In this document: piece by piece, positions 43,574-51,758 of the stretch
How positions within the stretch are numbered: position 1 is the first letter of the stretch
How the letters are laid out: the number at the start of each line of letters is the position of its first letter
Assembly: GCF_009494395.1 (NCBI RefSeq)
Contig: NZ_VZCB01000079.1
Location: 1 to 64,000, forward strand
DNA from: Segatella copri
Lineage (GTDB): Bacteria > Bacteroidota > Bacteroidia > Bacteroidales > Bacteroidaceae
DNA: 64,000 nt
Reading direction: 5' to 3'
Made by a program: the position numbers and the translations under genes
Notes under the pieces: model-generated
Databases searched by the model: none
What the model was told of the DNA's origin: nothing
What the model saw: the letters and a program-made list of their open reading frames with translations, nothing else

Positions 43574-43836
43574 ATGGCAGAAAAAAAGAAGAAGAAATCA
43601 AAATCGTAGAGCCAGGACGAGAGAACGACAAGCTCACGAAAATGGCAGAAGGCGTCTACAAGACAGTCAACGAATACCACGATAAGAACGAGCTGCACTG
43701 CTTAGTTCTCATGGCAGACAAGACAGGAGGCGCATCCTTCATCATCGGAGACGAAAAGATGATAGCCAAAGAGTTCAAGGAGCTCACAGGATATCACGAA
43801 GCATTCAAAAAAGTTTTAAACTTGATAAAGAAGTAA
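43574..43836 (+). CDS. Small phage gene split by a -1 frameshift at A AAA AAG
   Basis: Reading from ATG 43574 gives MAEKKKKKSKS and a TAG at 43607. A -1 shift at the in-frame heptamer A AAA AAG (43582-43588) continues instead as EEEIKIVEPGREND and then without a break to 43836 (87 residues), the distal part being MAEGVYKTVNEYHDKNELHC...HEAFKKVLNLIKK from an internal ATG at 43642. The heptamer is the classical bacterial -1 slippery site (as in dnaX). Either programmed shifting, an indel in the A7 run, or a real start at 43642 explains this. Function unknown. Confidence 0.6.
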
Positions 43837-43840
43837 CAAC

Positions 43841-44446
43841 ATGGAAAAAGAAGTAATTCAAGTAGAGATCCCAGCAGGCAAGAAAGCCGCATGGGTGGAT
43901 GGTTTCCTCAAGCTCGTAGATGCAGAAGAGGAACAGAAGAAGGACGAACGTCCTATCACGGAGAGAGTGAAGACATTCGAGGATGCCTGCAAGGAGCTGG
44001 GCGAAGACCACAAGCTGGTACAGCAGTTCAAGGCAATCCAGGAAGCCATAGCAGAAGACAAGGAAGCCACGGCATACTTCAAGCTGGGCATCATTACTGC
44101 AGCACTCAACGAGGGATGGGAGCCAGACTTCACCAACGATGACGAATACAGATACTACCCTTACCTTTGCCTCTGGACGAAAGAAGAGCTGGAGGACAAG
44201 GACGAAGCATGGAAGGACGACCATAACCTCCAGCTGTGGCTTGGTGGCGGCACCTCGAGCATCGGTGCGCTTTGCGGTCTCGCTGCTGCGAACTCGAACT
44301 TCGCCTGGTCGGCTGCGACTGCGTACTTCTCGGCTCGGCTTGCACACAAGACAGAGAAGCTGGCAATTTACAGCGGAAAGCAATTCACGGAGTTATGGAC
44401 AAATTACGCAACAGGAAAGGAGGCAACATCATGGAGAAATATCTAG
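43841..44446 (+). CDS. Uncharacterised phage protein
   Basis: A 201-residue acidic protein, not recognised. The middle has YFKLGIITAALNEGWEPDFTNDDEYRYYPYLCLW, and the C-terminal part is Ala/Gly-rich with SFARLAHKTEKLAI-like helix (ARLAHKTEKLAIYSGKQFTELW). Such proteins are common beside RecT in Bacteroidetes phages. Its end overlaps the next start by 16 bp. Confidence 0.6.
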   Translation: MEKEVIQVEIPAGKKAAWVDGFLKLVDAEEEQKKDERPITERVKTFEDACKELGEDHKLVQQFKAIQEAIAEDKEATAYFKLGIITAALNEGWEPDFTNDDEYRYYPYLCLWTKEELEDKDEAWKDDHNLQLWLGGGTSSIGALCGLAAANSNFAWSAATAYFSARLAHKTEKLAIYSGKQFTELWTNYATGKEATSWRNI

Positions 44447-44868
44447 GACTTGAATACGAAGACCTTGCAGAGCGTGAGCAATTCATCAAGGACAACGCAG
44501 ACAGCATCGAGAACATGGGCTACACAAAGCCTATTCCAAGCGATCAGATAGAGAAATTGAAGGAAACCCTGGCAGATGCCAGCATCAAGAAGCTGGAGCA
44601 GGAAGAGGCGAAGAAGGCAGCCGTCCAGATGTACAACGAGGAAATCAAGGGCTACAAGCTCACCATCAAGGACGCAGCCGACAAGCTCAAGAGCAAATCG
44701 ACATACGTAAAGGAGCCTTGCTACAAGATCATCGACCAGCAGACAAGACAGGTCGGCTACTACACCAAGGAGGGTACGCTGGTCTACCAGCGAGCAGCAC
44801 GCCACGATGAGCTGCAGCCTAACATTTTCAAGTTCAATCCTGCCAAGACAGGAACCGACGACAAGTAA
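44431..44868 (+). CDS. Uncharacterised helical phage protein
   Basis: A 145-residue charged, mostly helical protein (DQIEKLKETLADASIKKLEQEEAKKAAVQMYNEEIKGYKLTIKDAADKLKSK, in pieces), possibly coiled-coil. Start chosen at MEKYLGLEYEDL, 7 bases after AAAGGAGG. Function unknown. Confidence 0.65.
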   Translation: MEKYLGLEYEDLAEREQFIKDNADSIENMGYTKPIPSDQIEKLKETLADASIKKLEQEEAKKAAVQMYNEEIKGYKLTIKDAADKLKSKSTYVKEPCYKIIDQQTRQVGYYTKEGTLVYQRAARHDELQPNIFKFNPAKTGTDDK

Positions 44869-44897
44869 CATAAGTTTCACATAAAAAGAATTTAAAA

Positions 44898-45638
44898 ATG
44901 ACAAAAGAAGAGCAAAACGCAGCAACCAAGGCTGCAATCGAGAGAATCCAAGAATTGAACGAAAGTAATGGAGGATACTGCATCCGATTCGGAGAAGCCC
45001 TCCCACTTAAGGAGCCAAAGTACGTATCCATCCACGGTACCATCGACGCACCAGCACGCTGGGTAGAGAAGCGCAAGGACGACATCGTGTCGGCAGACGC
45101 ACACGTCCTGGTGGACAGAGACCGAATGACCATCACGCTGAACACCGACGAGAACAGCGCATACATGGATCAGATTGTCGGCACGCTGACCCTCTCCACA
45201 GAGATGCAGGAGTTCGGCATCAACACAGGAGAGTACATGAGCTGCTTCGACATGGCAGACCGCATCAAGCAGCTCCGCACCTACTTCGAGACACAGCAGG
45301 AAGCCATGAAGCTGGTAACAGAGCTCCGCAGCTTCAAGGCTAAGATTGATAAGGAGCTGGAGCTGAGCGACGACAAGCGAGGCAACCAGACGATCATGCG
45401 AGCACAGACGGTAGAAAGCAACCTGCCAAAGAGCTTCAAGGTCAACATGCCAATCTTCAAGGGAACCGAGAAGCGCACATTCGAGGTCGAGGTGGAGATT
45501 AACCCGAACGACCTCTCCTGCACTTTGGTCAGCCCAGACGCACACGACATCGTAGTGCAGGAGCGAGACAGCCAGATGGACGGAGTACTTGTACGAATTG
45601 CAGAGGCTGCACCGAACATAGTGATTATCGAGCAATAA
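44898..45638 (+). CDS. Uncharacterised phage protein
   Basis: A 246-residue protein, strand-rich at the start (YVSIHGTIDAPARWVEKRKDD; DRDRMTITLNTDENSAYMDQIVGTLTLS) and helical in the middle (RIKQLRTYFETQQEAMKLVTELRSFKAKIDKELELSDDK, in pieces). Lengths and order resemble conserved phage proteins found beside recombination genes, but I cannot name the family. No catalytic motif seen. Confidence 0.6.
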   Translation: MTKEEQNAATKAAIERIQELNESNGGYCIRFGEALPLKEPKYVSIHGTIDAPARWVEKRKDDIVSADAHVLVDRDRMTITLNTDENSAYMDQIVGTLTLSTEMQEFGINTGEYMSCFDMADRIKQLRTYFETQQEAMKLVTELRSFKAKIDKELELSDDKRGNQTIMRAQTVESNLPKSFKVNMPIFKGTEKRTFEVEVEINPNDLSCTLVSPDAHDIVVQERDSQMDGVLVRIAEAAPNIVIIEQ

Positions 45639-45702
45639 CAACAACCACCGAGGGAGCCGCCACAGAGCGACTCCCGAAAGTGATTACAATAAAATCAGAA
45701 AC

Positions 45703-46704
45703 ATGAGCAGGAATACAGACAAGAGTTCTATCGTCATCAACACGAAAGACGCAGAGAACATGCTGCAGGACTTCACGAAGGAAGAGGCTGGGGAGATTTT
45801 CATGGCTTTGCTCGCCTACGCCAACAGAGGCGAAGAGTTCAAAACCGACGACAGGTCGATGCGTACCCTGTTCAGAACGCTACAAGCCAACATCGACAGG
45901 AACAACGAGAAGTACGAAGAGAAATGCGAGCGCAACCGACAGATTGCCATGGAGCGAGAAAAGAAGAGAAAGGAGGCACGAGAAAAGGATAAAAAAGAAG
46001 AGCACGAACGTACACGAACGTGCACGAACGTGAACGAGCGTGAACGAACGTCACCTATAGGGATAGAGATAGGGAATGAGATAGGGATAGAGAATGAGAT
46101 AAACAATAAAGAGTTTAATAATATTAAAGAGGCTAAAGCCTCTACGTCAGAAACAAGTTCTGACGCTGCAGCAGAGCCGCAGGCACAGGCGAAGAACGAA
46201 GAAAGTCAAGCCAAGAAACAAGACAAGATAGACTTCGAGAAGGTGCGCCAGCAGTTCAACAGACTCATGCAAGACAAGGCAATCCCGAAGCTCAAAGGAA
46301 AAATCGCAGGACAGCGCAAGGCATTCTTTGAAGCACGAGTTCGAGAATACGGCATTACGTCTGCATACCGAGTGATGATTAAGGCAGCAGAGAGCGGATT
46401 CCTCAACGGAGGAGGAAGAAACGGATGGCTCGCCAATTTTGAATGGATATTCAGACCAAACAATTTTCCGAAGGTGCTCGATGGCTACTACGACAATCCG
46501 CAGCCACAGGTACCAACGGCAACAGCAACAATAGGAGGTTACAACAATGGGACAGAAACACCAGCCGCAAGCGGTCGGACAATTAATCGCAACGAACAGA
46601 GGGCGACAGAACAGCGTGAGCGCATCCAGGGCTACGCAGGTGTCGCAAGCAAATGGAGGCAAATTGCTGACAGCGACGCTGCAACGATGGGAAACGAGGG
46701 ATGA
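45703..46704 (+). CDS. Phage replication initiator-like protein (DUF6291-like N-terminus)
   Basis: A 333-residue protein. Residues 1-75 (SIVINTKDAENMLQDFTKEEAGEIFMALLAYANRGEEFKTDDRSMRTLFRTLQANIDRN) resemble DUF6291. A very charged linker (80-165) is encoded by a repeat array. The C-terminal part (FEKVRQQFNRLMQDKAIPKLKGKIAGQRKAFFEARVREYG ... GRNGWLANFEWIFRPNNFPKVLDG) is like the end of phage O/DnaD-type replication proteins. An internal origin in the linker would fit a lambda O-like initiator. The half operator AAGTGATTA lies 17 bases upstream. Confidence 0.7.
   Translation: MSRNTDKSSIVINTKDAENMLQDFTKEEAGEIFMALLAYANRGEEFKTDDRSMRTLFRTLQANIDRNNEKYEEKCERNRQIAMEREKKRKEAREKDKKEEHERTRTCTNVNERERTSPIGIEIGNEIGIENEINNKEFNNIKEAKASTSETSSDAAAEPQAQAKNEESQAKKQDKIDFEKVRQQFNRLMQDKAIPKLKGKIAGQRKAFFEARVREYGITSAYRVMIKAAESGFLNGGGRNGWLANFEWIFRPNNFPKVLDGYYDNPQPQVPTATATIGGYNNGTETPAASGRTINRNEQRATEQRERIQGYAGVASKWRQIADSDAATMGNEG
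46001..46130. other. Candidate phage replication origin (iterons plus AT-rich tract)
   Basis: Inside the initiator-like gene are five contiguous 10-bp units (46001-46050; consensus TGCACGAACG), then three 12-bp units (46057-46092; ATAGGGATAGAG and a variant), then an AT-rich run (46099-46130, such as TTTAATAATATTAAAG). Ten is not a multiple of three, so the decamers are read in all three frames and cannot be a peptide repeat; selection at the DNA level is implied. The order iterons then AT-rich unwinding region inside the initiator gene is that of lambda ori. Confidence 0.6.
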
Positions 46705-47245
46705 CCTCCTGCAGACTTTCTGCATCGACAAGCAGATAGAGCTGACGAACATACCCGAGAGGTGCTTTTTTCAGAACGCACCGACGCTCTGGACGGTCAA
46801 CCTAGCATACGGATTCGGAACAGCGCAGGAATGGCTGGCATACCAGATAACCGACCTTTCGGAATTCAGCGGAGCAAAGGACAAAATCACGGACAGGCAG
46901 CTCGACCAGATCATCCAGCTCATAACCGACGATTACGGATTTCTGAACATGGCAGAGATAATGCTTTTCTGCCGCAGATTCAAGAAAGGCAGCTACGACA
47001 AATTCTACGGAAGCGTTGACCCCATCGCAATCATGCAAGGGTTGAACGTGTTCTGCAGGGAGCGCAACGAGGCATACGCCAAGAGAGACCGCTGGCTGCA
47101 GGAGGTTAAGGATTGGGACGACAGATGGAATCCCAACAACATGACTCACGAGGAGGCAATCATCATAAACCAGATGCAAGCCGAATACGCAATGAACACA
47201 AAAGAGCAGGACATGCTCACAGAACAAAAATACAAACAAGTTTAA
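46547..47245 (+). CDS. DUF6633-like phage protein
   Basis: A 232-residue protein. IPERCFFQNAPTLWTVNLAYGFGTAQEWLAYQITDLSEFSGAKDKITDRQLDQI (in pieces) and FKKGSYDKFYGSVDPIAIMQGLNVFCRERN fit the DUF6633 family of Bacteroidetes phages as I remember it. It overlaps the initiator gene by 158 bp, but the start has a strong GGAGG 11 bases upstream. The first 45 residues are low complexity and are encoded in the overlap. The place next to the initiator suggests a helicase-loader-like role, unproven. Confidence 0.7.
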   Translation: MGQKHQPQAVGQLIATNRGRQNSVSASRATQVSQANGGKLLTATLQRWETRDDLLQTFCIDKQIELTNIPERCFFQNAPTLWTVNLAYGFGTAQEWLAYQITDLSEFSGAKDKITDRQLDQIIQLITDDYGFLNMAEIMLFCRRFKKGSYDKFYGSVDPIAIMQGLNVFCRERNEAYAKRDRWLQEVKDWDDRWNPNNMTHEEAIIINQMQAEYAMNTKEQDMLTEQKYKQV

Positions 47246-47257
47246 CAAGAAACAGAA

Positions 47258-47509
47258 ATGGCAAGTTACAAGAACTTAGAGCGCATCCACGAGATCGCAG
47301 AGAGCCTCCCAAAGATGGAGGACGCAAGAAAGTTATTAGCAGATTTTGGCAGCGAGGTGGAAGTCATCGTCCACAAGCCGAAGAAGGAGGAGCCAGGGCG
47401 CACCGTACAGGGAACGAGCATCATCCTGCCAAAGGAAGTGAAAATGAACATTTTGAATGTTCTCAATTTGGAAATTAACAAGCAGAAGGAGGAGCTGAAA
47501 GGACTATGA
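47258..47509 (+). CDS. Small phage protein
   Basis: An 83-residue charged protein (LERIHEIAESLPKMEDARKLLADFG ... KEVKMNILNVLNLEINKQKEELKGL), not recognised. Its TGA overlaps the next ATG. Confidence 0.6.
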   Translation: MASYKNLERIHEIAESLPKMEDARKLLADFGSEVEVIVHKPKKEEPGRTVQGTSIILPKEVKMNILNVLNLEINKQKEELKGL

Positions 47510-47760
47510 TGAAAATTTGGAACCCAGTGGAGGCATATCGCAAGGCGAGCCAGCACAACAAGAACGAACAGATCCGCAACGAGGCGAAGGTCAAGATTTG
47601 CATCGGTGACTACACCGACAGCAAGGGTGTAACATACACGGCATTGATGATTGACGGAATCCCAATCCAACGCATTACAGCAGACAACATCGTCGAGAGC
47701 GAGCTGCTGCTGGACAGCGTCCGCAAGGAGTACTTCAACAAGCGAGCAATCGCAGGATAG
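47506..47760 (+). CDS. Small phage protein
   Basis: An 84-residue protein (VKICIGDYTDSKGVTYTALMIDGIPIQRITADNIVESELLLDSVRKEYFNKR in pieces). A 4-bp overlap couples it to the gene upstream. Two ATGs in a row leave the start uncertain by one residue. Function unknown. Confidence 0.6.
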   Translation: MMKIWNPVEAYRKASQHNKNEQIRNEAKVKICIGDYTDSKGVTYTALMIDGIPIQRITADNIVESELLLDSVRKEYFNKRAIAG

Positions 47761-47773
47761 AAAGGAGGCGAGC

Positions 47774-48163
47774 GTGAATAATCAACAATTTTTCGAGAAG
47801 GTCGCCCAGATGCGCAAGCAACAGAAGACCTACCAGGAAGCAAGACCAAGCTCGCAGGAAAGCAGGGACGCTCTCATAGCTAGCAAGCGGTTGGAGACCG
47901 AAATAGACCAGGAGATAGCGAGAGTGCAGGCAATCCTTGCCAAGAAAGACATCTTCCTGGTTCAGTACAAGGACGTGGACGGAAGCATCGCAAGCAGCCT
48001 GGTAGAAGGCTTCGACATGGAGACCCAATACCGACAGGGCTACATTGTCGCCAACATCACCAAGAGAACCGTAACATACAACGGCAAGGATTGGGAGGCG
48101 ATGACGCTAAAGCCAGGAAGCAGCATGCCAACCACTATGCAGGCGAAAGGAGGTGCAGCATGA
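47774..48163 (+). CDS. Small phage protein with GTG start
   Basis: A 129-residue protein starting (V)NNQQFFEKVAQMRKQQ at GTG 47774, placed 5 bases after AAAGGAGG; the longer in-frame reading from 47651 lies inside the previous gene and is low complexity. Helical N-terminal half (RLETEIDQEIARVQAILAKKD), strand-rich C-terminal half. Function unknown. Confidence 0.6.
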   Translation: MNNQQFFEKVAQMRKQQKTYQEARPSSQESRDALIASKRLETEIDQEIARVQAILAKKDIFLVQYKDVDGSIASSLVEGFDMETQYRQGYIVANITKRTVTYNGKDWEAMTLKPGSSMPTTMQAKGGAA

Positions 48164-48348
48164 GCAAGGCAGAGCAATACGTCCAGAAGCTGAAGGAATG
48201 CCAGGACTTAGAAGGAAATGGCATAGATGAGGAAGAAGCTCACTGCGATGCAGACAGAATCCTCCTGGACATCATCCGAAACGAGCTCGGAGAAGAGTAT
48301 AAGCAAGTGATTGAAGAATACGAAAAGGTACCGAAATGGTACGCATAA
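48160..48348 (+). CDS. Small phage protein
   Basis: A 62-residue acidic helical protein (AEQYVQKLKECQDLEGNGIDEEEAHCDADRILLDIIRNELG in pieces). It starts at ATG 48160 after AAAGGAGG and overlaps the previous stop by 4 bp. Function unknown. Confidence 0.6.
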   Translation: MSKAEQYVQKLKECQDLEGNGIDEEEAHCDADRILLDIIRNELGEEYKQVIEEYEKVPKWYA

Positions 48349-48367
48349 CCCATAAAACAAGAACAAC

Positions 48368-48718
48368 ATGGCAAAAACAAAAATGAAGAATCCGCAAGAG
48401 ATTATCAGCACCAAGAAACTCCGCAACAAGGCAGCCAACGTTACAACCAAGGACGGGGAGGCTTTCGTATGCGTGACGAAGACAAAGGACGAAAAGGTAG
48501 GGCTTTCATGGAAGGGAACGAAGCAAGACTTGCTCAACCTCCTCTTCACAGCCTGCCGCAACGACAAGCAGATGGCAGCACTCATCTGCAGAGCCGCAAA
48601 AGACCACATCGACTACTGCAAGGGCACGCACCAGGACTGGGTCAACTTGACAGCAGACATCGTTCAGCTCGACCAAGAGCTCGACACCAACCAGCATCAG
48701 GAAGGAGGTAACGCATGA
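48368..48718 (+). CDS. Small phage protein
   Basis: A 116-residue protein (KKLRNKAANVTTKDGEAFVCVTKTKDEKVGLSWKGTKQDLLNLLFTACRND in pieces), not recognised. It ends in a 4-bp overlap with the next gene and contains that gene's GGAGG. Confidence 0.6.
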   Translation: MAKTKMKNPQEIISTKKLRNKAANVTTKDGEAFVCVTKTKDEKVGLSWKGTKQDLLNLLFTACRNDKQMAALICRAAKDHIDYCKGTHQDWVNLTADIVQLDQELDTNQHQEGGNA

Positions 48719-49083
48719 ACGAAGAAGAGCACAGAGAAAAAATGATTGACCGCCAATGGGGACTTCTTGCTGCAATCGCCCAGGGCTACTGCCAGAACCC
48801 AGAGTTTGCATGCACAGCCTACCAGCCATTGGCAGACATGATTGTCCGAACAGCGAATGCGGTCAAAGAGAGAATCCTGCATGATCCCCGAATCAAAGCA
48901 ACAGAAGCTATCGAGATAGGCGATGTCATCGAAAGCAAAACGAAGATGATAACCGTAGAAAATATTCGCCATTTCAATCATGGTACGAATGTTTTCGATG
49001 GAAACACCATCGATGAGCCGAAGGAATACTGCTGCATTGATGCCCTGGAGGTTGAATACATCAACGGAAGGAAGGTGCCATGA
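48715..49083 (+). CDS. Small phage protein
   Basis: A 122-residue protein, not recognised: an N-terminal helical part (DRQWGLLAAIAQGYCQNPEF) and a C-terminal strand-rich part. Overlaps its neighbours by 4 bp on both sides. Confidence 0.6.
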   Translation: MNEEEHREKMIDRQWGLLAAIAQGYCQNPEFACTAYQPLADMIVRTANAVKERILHDPRIKATEAIEIGDVIESKTKMITVENIRHFNHGTNVFDGNTIDEPKEYCCIDALEVEYINGRKVP

Positions 49084-49307
49084 TTGAGCCAAAGAAGATA
49101 CGCAAGGGCGATGTTGTGGCAACCAAGCACCAGAGCATCATCGTAGAGAGAATAGAAGGCGAAGGCGAAAACCTCGCCTTCTACGGCAAGATTTGCAACA
49201 AATTCGGATGCCCAAGTGGAAAGACAAGCATCCACCGACACATCTACGCCTCCGTAATTTACAGAGTTACACGAGGAGCGAATGTCATAATGAGACAAAA
49301 CGATTAA
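49080..49307 (+). CDS. Small phage protein
   Basis: A 75-residue basic protein with a beta-barrel-like pattern (KIRKGDVVATKHQSIIVERIEGEGENLAFYGKICNKFG in pieces). Function unknown. The ASCH-like gene follows 3 bp later. Confidence 0.6.
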   Translation: MIEPKKIRKGDVVATKHQSIIVERIEGEGENLAFYGKICNKFGCPSGKTSIHRHIYASVIYRVTRGANVIMRQND

Positions 49308-49310
49308 AAT

Positions 49311-49916
49311 ATGAAAAAAATCATGTTCAACGACAAATACGGTCTGACAAAGGCAGTATTAGAAGGGCGCAAGACGCAGACAAGAAGAATCGGCTACCAT
49401 GGAACGTTTAAGCGTTACTGCAACTGCGGATTCTGCTTGGAAGGAGCGGACAAAAACAAGCTCTTCATCAATGACGGCAACGAGGTGGTAGCCAAATCCA
49501 AGTTCAAGCTAGGAGAAGAGGTGGCGATTGCCCAGAGATACATAGACCTGGCAGAGGACGATGAGTTCTACCGCCTTTGTGGAATTCACGGAATGCCGCT
49601 GGAGCTCATCAAATACGAGAAAGGCTGCGACAACAAAATGTTTGTTAAGGCAGACCTCATGCCGCACCGCATCCGCATCACGTACATTCGTGTTGAACTT
49701 TTGCAGAACATCTGCGAAGAAGACTGCCTGGCAGAAGGTATCGTGGATTTTGAGAGCAGAATAAACAAGGCGCATTTTTACAGCATTACAGATGAATCTG
49801 CCACCTACGAGACAGCCAAAAAGCCATACTCCCTGCTCATTGACAAAATCGCGGGAAAAGGCACATGGGACAGAAACCCACTCGTTTTTGTTTACGAGTT
49901 CGAACTTATCAAATAG
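49311..49916 (+). CDS. ASCH/PUA-like phage protein
   Basis: A 201-residue protein. MFNDKYGLTKAVLEGRKTQTRR at the start, RIRITYIRVELLQNICEEDCLAEGI in the middle and IDKIAGKGTWDRNPLVFVYEFELI at the end are the pattern of phage ASCH-domain proteins, thought to bind RNA or modified nucleosides. Two cysteine pairs (CNCGFC) sit in the first loop. Function in the phage unknown. Confidence 0.75.
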   Translation: MKKIMFNDKYGLTKAVLEGRKTQTRRIGYHGTFKRYCNCGFCLEGADKNKLFINDGNEVVAKSKFKLGEEVAIAQRYIDLAEDDEFYRLCGIHGMPLELIKYEKGCDNKMFVKADLMPHRIRITYIRVELLQNICEEDCLAEGIVDFESRINKAHFYSITDESATYETAKKPYSLLIDKIAGKGTWDRNPLVFVYEFELIK

Positions 49917-49923
49917 CAGAGCC

Positions 49924-50052
49924 ATGGAGGAAACAAAATACAAGCTCCAGCAAGCCGCAAGCGGAATGCAGGACACCCAGGGCAGCACCTGGATCAACGC
50001 CTGGAACCAATACGGAGCAGCATCCCTGTCCGAGGTATCAGGAAGAAAATAA
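49924..50052 (+). CDS. Very small phage protein
   Basis: A 42-residue frame (MEETKYKLQQAASGMQDTQG...) starting 8 bases after the ASCH-like stop. The spacing between tightly packed genes supports it; no ribosome site stands out and no family is recognised. Confidence 0.45.
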   Translation: MEETKYKLQQAASGMQDTQGSTWINAWNQYGAASLSEVSGRK

Positions 50053-50081
50053 ATTTAAAACACTTAACAAAACAAGAAATT

Positions 50082-50939
50082 ATGGGAAAGAACAAAAAGC
50101 GCAACAGATGGAACAGCCAGCCACGCAAACAGGAGAATCCGCTGGCACAGCAGCAGAAAATGGTAGCACGAAAAGCGGTGCGTGATTATTGGGCGAACAA
50201 CCTCACGCCAGACGAACAGCAGATATTCAACACCCCGATAGCGGTGGCACAGCAGGCAGGAGTCATGCAGCGACTCGGATATCTTACAGCCGCATTCCTT
50301 CACATTCACAGCGTACAGAGCCTCCTGTTCGGAGAGATGCAGAACATCGTCGAGGATTGGGGATTGCTCATCAAGGGAGTGCAGCCCGTCATCAATTCCC
50401 TGCTGAACAGCGAGGACAAATTCTTCAACGTCATGCACGACCTTGTGAAGAGCCAGAGCACAGGCATCAAGGAGACCTACACCCAGGACGTGGACGCATT
50501 GTTCGACAGAATCACCCGATGGGAAGGAATCCCAAAGGTCTGGAAGCCTGGTGACGAACAGAAGCTGGAGGGCAGAGCGAGAATGGACGACATCATCGGC
50601 AGCTTGAAGCAGGGAGTCTTGAAGCTGAAGGAGCAAGACATGGAGCCAGAGCCAAAGGAGGAAGCGAGAATCTTCTACGCCATCGCAGAGATGAACGAGG
50701 ATGAGACAAGCACCATCATCGAGCAGGATATCGCCAACAAGGGAATGGCTGCCATCAAAGCCAGGAACCTCGCCAAGAAGAACCCCGACAAGATGTACAT
50801 CCTTTTCGAGCAGCGCATGCAGGTTCAAGAGACATGCCACATGACACCATTCAAGGCAGTACAGAAGCCAGCCGACCAAGACGAGGTGGTGAACGTAAAG
50901 ATTGAACCAATGAAAAAAGGCAAGAAGCCGAAGGAGTAA
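50082..50939 (+). CDS. Uncharacterised phage protein
   Basis: A 285-residue helical protein with basic ends, not recognised (VAQQAGVMQRLGYLTAAFLHIHSVQSLLFGEMQNIVEDWGLLIKGVQPVINSLLNSEDKFF in pieces; EARIFYAIAEMNEDETSTIIEQDIANKGMAAIKA). No membrane segment or enzyme motif. It begins the block leading to the resolvase. Confidence 0.65.
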   Translation: MGKNKKRNRWNSQPRKQENPLAQQQKMVARKAVRDYWANNLTPDEQQIFNTPIAVAQQAGVMQRLGYLTAAFLHIHSVQSLLFGEMQNIVEDWGLLIKGVQPVINSLLNSEDKFFNVMHDLVKSQSTGIKETYTQDVDALFDRITRWEGIPKVWKPGDEQKLEGRARMDDIIGSLKQGVLKLKEQDMEPEPKEEARIFYAIAEMNEDETSTIIEQDIANKGMAAIKARNLAKKNPDKMYILFEQRMQVQETCHMTPFKAVQKPADQDEVVNVKIEPMKKGKKPKE

Positions 50940-50940
50940 C

Positions 50941-51369
50941 ATGAGCAACATAGACGAATTCATAAAATGGCTGGAACAGCCGCACAAGCAAGAATGGAGA
51001 CCGAAGGTAGTACACCTTCAAGCCGTCACGAACAGGAAGACAGGCAAGGTCTGCGATATTGCCGTGTCACACGACGTTCCTCCAATGAGAGAAAGAAAAT
51101 GGAAATTCCAAGGCATGTACCCAGAGAGCGAATACAGCTACGAGCGCATGCAAACAGACATCAGACACATAACAACGCCAATGAGTGGAACAGGACATAG
51201 ACTGCAGAGCACACCATGCGCACATTGCGGTCACGCTTACGAGAGTATAAACACTTGGGTCTGCGGCAAGACAGGGAAGCCGATATTCAACGGCAACACC
51301 CCATGCGATGACCTCACGGACAAAAGACAGGAGCTGAAATGGAAAAAAGAAGAGACAAAGAGTACATAA
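50941..51369 (+). CDS. Phage protein with Cys-rich site
   Basis: A 142-residue protein. CAHCGHAYESINTWVCGKTGKPIFNGNTPC near the end gives four cysteines in a C-x2-C ... C ... C pattern that could bind zinc. Its start is one base after the previous stop; its end overlaps the next gene by 31 bp. Function unknown. Confidence 0.65.
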   Translation: MSNIDEFIKWLEQPHKQEWRPKVVHLQAVTNRKTGKVCDIAVSHDVPPMRERKWKFQGMYPESEYSYERMQTDIRHITTPMSGTGHRLQSTPCAHCGHAYESINTWVCGKTGKPIFNGNTPCDDLTDKRQELKWKKEETKST

Positions 51370-51758
51370 TCGAGGTGACAGCTGACAAGGAACAGCAACA
51401 ACAAGCTATCCTCCGTATTGCAATAGCAACAGGCATCGAAACCGAACGAATCGAAAATTGCATAGCCAAGCTGGAGAGCTGCCGAATCCTAACGGAAGAG
51501 CGCAGTATTTACGTGGATACCAGAGGACGCATTCAAGAAGATATCCGAGATTACTACTGCCCAGAGAAGCTGGAGGATAAAGGATACTACTACTGCACAA
51601 CCGACATCGAGCAGGAGATCCTGGAGGAGAAGCTACAGAATAAGCTCCGTCGCTTCCATGCCGGCAGGAAGCATCTGCCAAGAACGGCTCCAAAGGCAAA
51701 GCCATGGAGCTGGAACCGAATAAGGAGCCGCCCGAACACCAAGCACGGCTACCATTAG
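51339..51758 (+). CDS. Uncharacterised phage protein
   Basis: A 139-residue charged protein, not recognised. Residues 20-60 are helical (QQQAILRIAIATGIETERIENCIAKLESCRIL in pieces), then strand-rich with many tyrosines. It starts inside the upstream gene. Confidence 0.55.
   Translation: MEKRRDKEYIIEVTADKEQQQQAILRIAIATGIETERIENCIAKLESCRILTEERSIYVDTRGRIQEDIRDYYCPEKLEDKGYYYCTTDIEQEILEEKLQNKLRRFHAGRKHLPRTAPKAKPWSWNRIRSRPNTKHGYH

Noticed and set aside
44236..44430. Upstream extension of the helical phage protein at 44431
   Set aside because: The extension is Cys/Arg-rich, lies inside the previous gene, and AAAGGAGG precedes the inner ATG.
47651..47773. Upstream extension of the GTG-start phage gene
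   Set aside because: It is fully inside the preceding gene and encodes a Ser/Thr-rich shadow peptide; the GTG has a strong ribosome site.
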